A stretch of DNA of 5,879 nucleotides from positions 1 through 5,879 of the forward strand of contig JACQUT010000181.1 in the NCBI GenBank assembly GCA_016267585.1, given 5' to 3'. The notes under the pieces were generated by a model. The model saw only the letters and a list, made by a program, of their open reading frames with translations. It did no database searches and had not been told where the DNA came from. Position 1 is the first letter of the stretch; each line of letters begins with the position of its first letter. Below are positions 4,500 through 5,879 of this stretch, one piece after another. The stretch is from Cyanobacteria bacterium NC_groundwater_1444_Ag_S-0.65um_54_12. Its GTDB lineage: Bacteria > Cyanobacteriota > Sericytochromatia > S15B-MN24 > VGJW01. The position numbers and the translations under genes were made by a program.

Positions 4500-5879
4500 C
4501 TAGTTCGGCACATTCTGTTTAATCCAAGCCAAGCGTGCCAACGCTTCTTGGCGATCGCGTTCTGGGACCAACGGATCCTTGACCATTTCACGATAGGCTG
4601 CTCGAGCCGCCTCCCAGTGCCTGAGACGTTCGAGTGCCTCACCTTGTTTTAGCAAAGCTAACGAACGCCAGTTGTTAAAAATTTCCAAGTCCGCTTTGGT
4701 CGGCACCGTGCGGGATGCGGTCAGGCGGCCAAGCTCCAGGAGAGCGTCTTCGAAGCGGTGACTCGCCAGCAGAGCTGACCCGAGCCAATACCGAGCCTTC
4801 CAGGCCGCCGGCGTCGCTTGGGCAGCGTAGCGCTCAGCGGTGCGAAATGCCAAGGTCGCTTCGGTGAATTGTTCCTTCTTGAAAGCACGCTCACCTGAGC
4901 GCTGCCAAGCCTGGCTGGTTGCCTCGGACAGCTTGACAGTTGCCATGGGCTCTATTCCCAGGCGTTCTAGCGTCGAGCGCTCCTTTGCTAACTGCTCCAG
5001 TTCACCATAGGTATCTGCCAGTTCTAACAAGATCTGCGGTCGATTGCTATTCGCGCTGGCAACGAGGGCCTCATAAAGCTCGGTGGCTGCCAGCGTCTCG
5101 CCGCTCTGGCGCGTGGCGCGTGCTCTTTCCCAGCGCGTAGACTGGTCGGCGTTCGGGATCTCGCCATAGACAGCAGCAGCCTCGCGCCACTTTCCTTGCT
5201 TGGCGTAACCTTTCGCTACCTGCAAGAGCATGGGCGTAACCCATGGATTCCCGGATGCAGCGCCGATCAATATCCCCTCGGCTTCCGAAAGCCGATTGGC
5301 CTGCAGGTAGGCTTTGGCCAGGGGTGAAAGCACTTCGCGTCGGGTTGCCTCGGAAGCCGAGGCATCGGCACTCACCAGAGCGTACAACTCAGCAGAGCGC
5401 TCGAAGAGGTCAGCCGAGAAGTAAGCTGCTGCTGCGCGCAAGCGTGCTGTCACTCGCTCTTCTCCCACCGCGGCAGCCTGGAGTGCTAGCCCTTCAAAGA
5501 TTGTTCCGGCTTCCCGGAAACGTCCCATTTGCCATAAAGCTTGTCCTTGATAGTAACGAGCCTGGCGTCCCCGGAGCGAATCTGCTGCTTGATCAGCTAT
5601 GGCGCCGAAGCCTCTCGCCGCTGCTTCTAGCTCACCGGAACGCAACTGGCTCTGTGCCAAATAAAAAGACACCTCCTGGTCAGCGGCACCGGCAGCAAGT
5701 GCTTGCACTTGTTGCAGCGCAGCTTGAGCTTCCTGGTATTTACCTGTGTCCAGCAGCAACAGTGCCAGGCGATAATAGGCATCGCGCTGGAGCTGGCGAT
5801 CGAGCAGGTTGCTGGCCGCTTTGCGAAACGCCAAAGCCGCAGCCGACTTGTCACCCTGCTTGAGCAAGGCCCATGCCAA
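4500..5879 (-). CDS. Tetratricopeptide-repeat (TPR) protein, N-terminus outside window
   Basis: The frame is open to the window edge, and the 459 visible residues are repeat sequence throughout, so the gene begins beyond 5879; the first visible codon, TTG, is most likely an internal Leu. Many helix-turn-helix units of about 34-36 residues are visible. Good examples are AYYRLALLLLDTGKYQEAQAAL (34-55), SFYLAQSQLRSGELEAAARGF (71-91), ARYYQGQALWQMGRFREAGTIF (107-128), LQVAKGYAKQGKWREAAAVY (219-238), ARYWLGSALLASHRFEDALLEL (362-383) and LALLKQGEALERLRHWEAARAAY (407-429). TPR arrays are protein-binding scaffolds with no catalytic role. Location cannot be judged without the N-terminus; the neighbouring barrel and TonB suggest the periplasm or inner-membrane face, as for TPR partners of some TonB systems (for example TtpC of Vibrio). 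The stop is TAG at 4500-4502. The TPR call is firm; the partner is inferred. Confidence 0.88.
   Translation of the reverse strand: MAWALLKQGDKSAAALAFRKAASNLLDRQLQRDAYYRLALLLLDTGKYQEAQAALQQVQALAAGAADQEVSFYLAQSQLRSGELEAAARGFGAIADQAADSLRGRQARYYQGQALWQMGRFREAGTIFEGLALQAAAVGEERVTARLRAAAAYFSADLFERSAELYALVSADASASEATRREVLSPLAKAYLQANRLSEAEGILIGAASGNPWVTPMLLQVAKGYAKQGKWREAAAVYGEIPNADQSTRWERARATRQSGETLAATELYEALVASANSNRPQILLELADTYGELEQLAKERSTLERLGIEPMATVKLSEATSQAWQRSGERAFKKEQFTEATLAFRTAERYAAQATPAAWKARYWLGSALLASHRFEDALLELGRLTASRTVPTKADLEIFNNWRSLALLKQGEALERLRHWEAARAAYREMVKDPLVPERDRQEALARLAWIKQNVPN

Noticed and set aside
4551..4558. GCGATCGC, the cyanobacterial HIP1 palindrome
   Set aside because: I noticed only one clear copy; HIP1-bearing genomes usually show it far more often, so it does not support a cyanobacterial origin.
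4228..4652. Two overlapping plus-strand open frames across the TPR-barrel gap
   Set aside because: Both overlap well-supported minus-strand genes, have low-complexity products, and have no convincing ribosome binding site.
5243..5863. 206-codon plus-strand open frame opposite the TPR gene
   Set aside because: Its product is Arg/Pro/Leu-rich with no recognisable domain, and it is fully antisense to clear TPR repeats; long open antisense frames are common in such sequence.
5877..5879. TTG as the start codon of the TPR gene
   Set aside because: It is the last codon in the window and lies inside TPR-like sequence; the gene almost certainly continues beyond the edge.

Overview
The window reads as chromosomal DNA from a Gram-negative bacterium. 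The evidence is an energy transducer of the TonB family and an outer-membrane beta-barrel protein with a signal peptide and a C-terminal Phe. Base composition is moderately GC-rich and fairly even by eye. The lipoyl-attachment gene belongs to the LipM/LplA family rather than LipB. I cannot name the phylum from this much sequence. I see no transposase, integrase, tRNA, rRNA or CRISPR.

Layout, left to right: (1) 11-460 (+), a YbgC/4HBT-type hotdog-fold acyl-CoA thioesterase. (2) 498-1130 (-), a MerR-type DNA-binding protein with a long coiled coil and a C-terminal Trp-rich basic tail. It converges on the thioesterase gene, and a near-perfect 14-bp-arm inverted repeat fills the junction. (3) 1196-1984 (+), a LipM-like octanoyltransferase or lipoate ligase, divergent from the MerR gene across 65 bp that hold both ribosome binding sites and a small palindrome. 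(4) A three-gene minus-strand block read from right to left: a TPR-repeat protein (4500 to beyond 5879, 5' end off the window), an outer-membrane barrel protein (2713-4395, GTG start), and TonB (1911-2711, starting one base after the barrel stop codon). The 3' end of tonB overlaps the 3' end of the lipM-like gene by 74 bp on opposite strands.

The block on the right is the most interesting part. The barrel protein has the C-terminal sequence pattern of TonB-dependent receptors and a TonB-box-like motif soon after its signal peptide. It has no recognisable plug domain, since only about 60 residues separate the motif from the start of barrel-like sequence. It sits in what looks like an operon with its own TonB and a long TPR protein, which suggests a dedicated envelope machine powered by TonB. 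The substrate and exact function are unknown. ExbB/ExbD-like genes, if part of the unit, would have to lie outside the window.

The left half looks like ordinary housekeeping (thioester hydrolysis, lipoyl modification) plus an unusual regulator whose architecture resembles DNA-membrane tethers such as RacA as much as a classical MerR regulator. No stretch over 300 bases lacks a gene; the intergenic gaps are about 37, 65, 1 and 104 bp.
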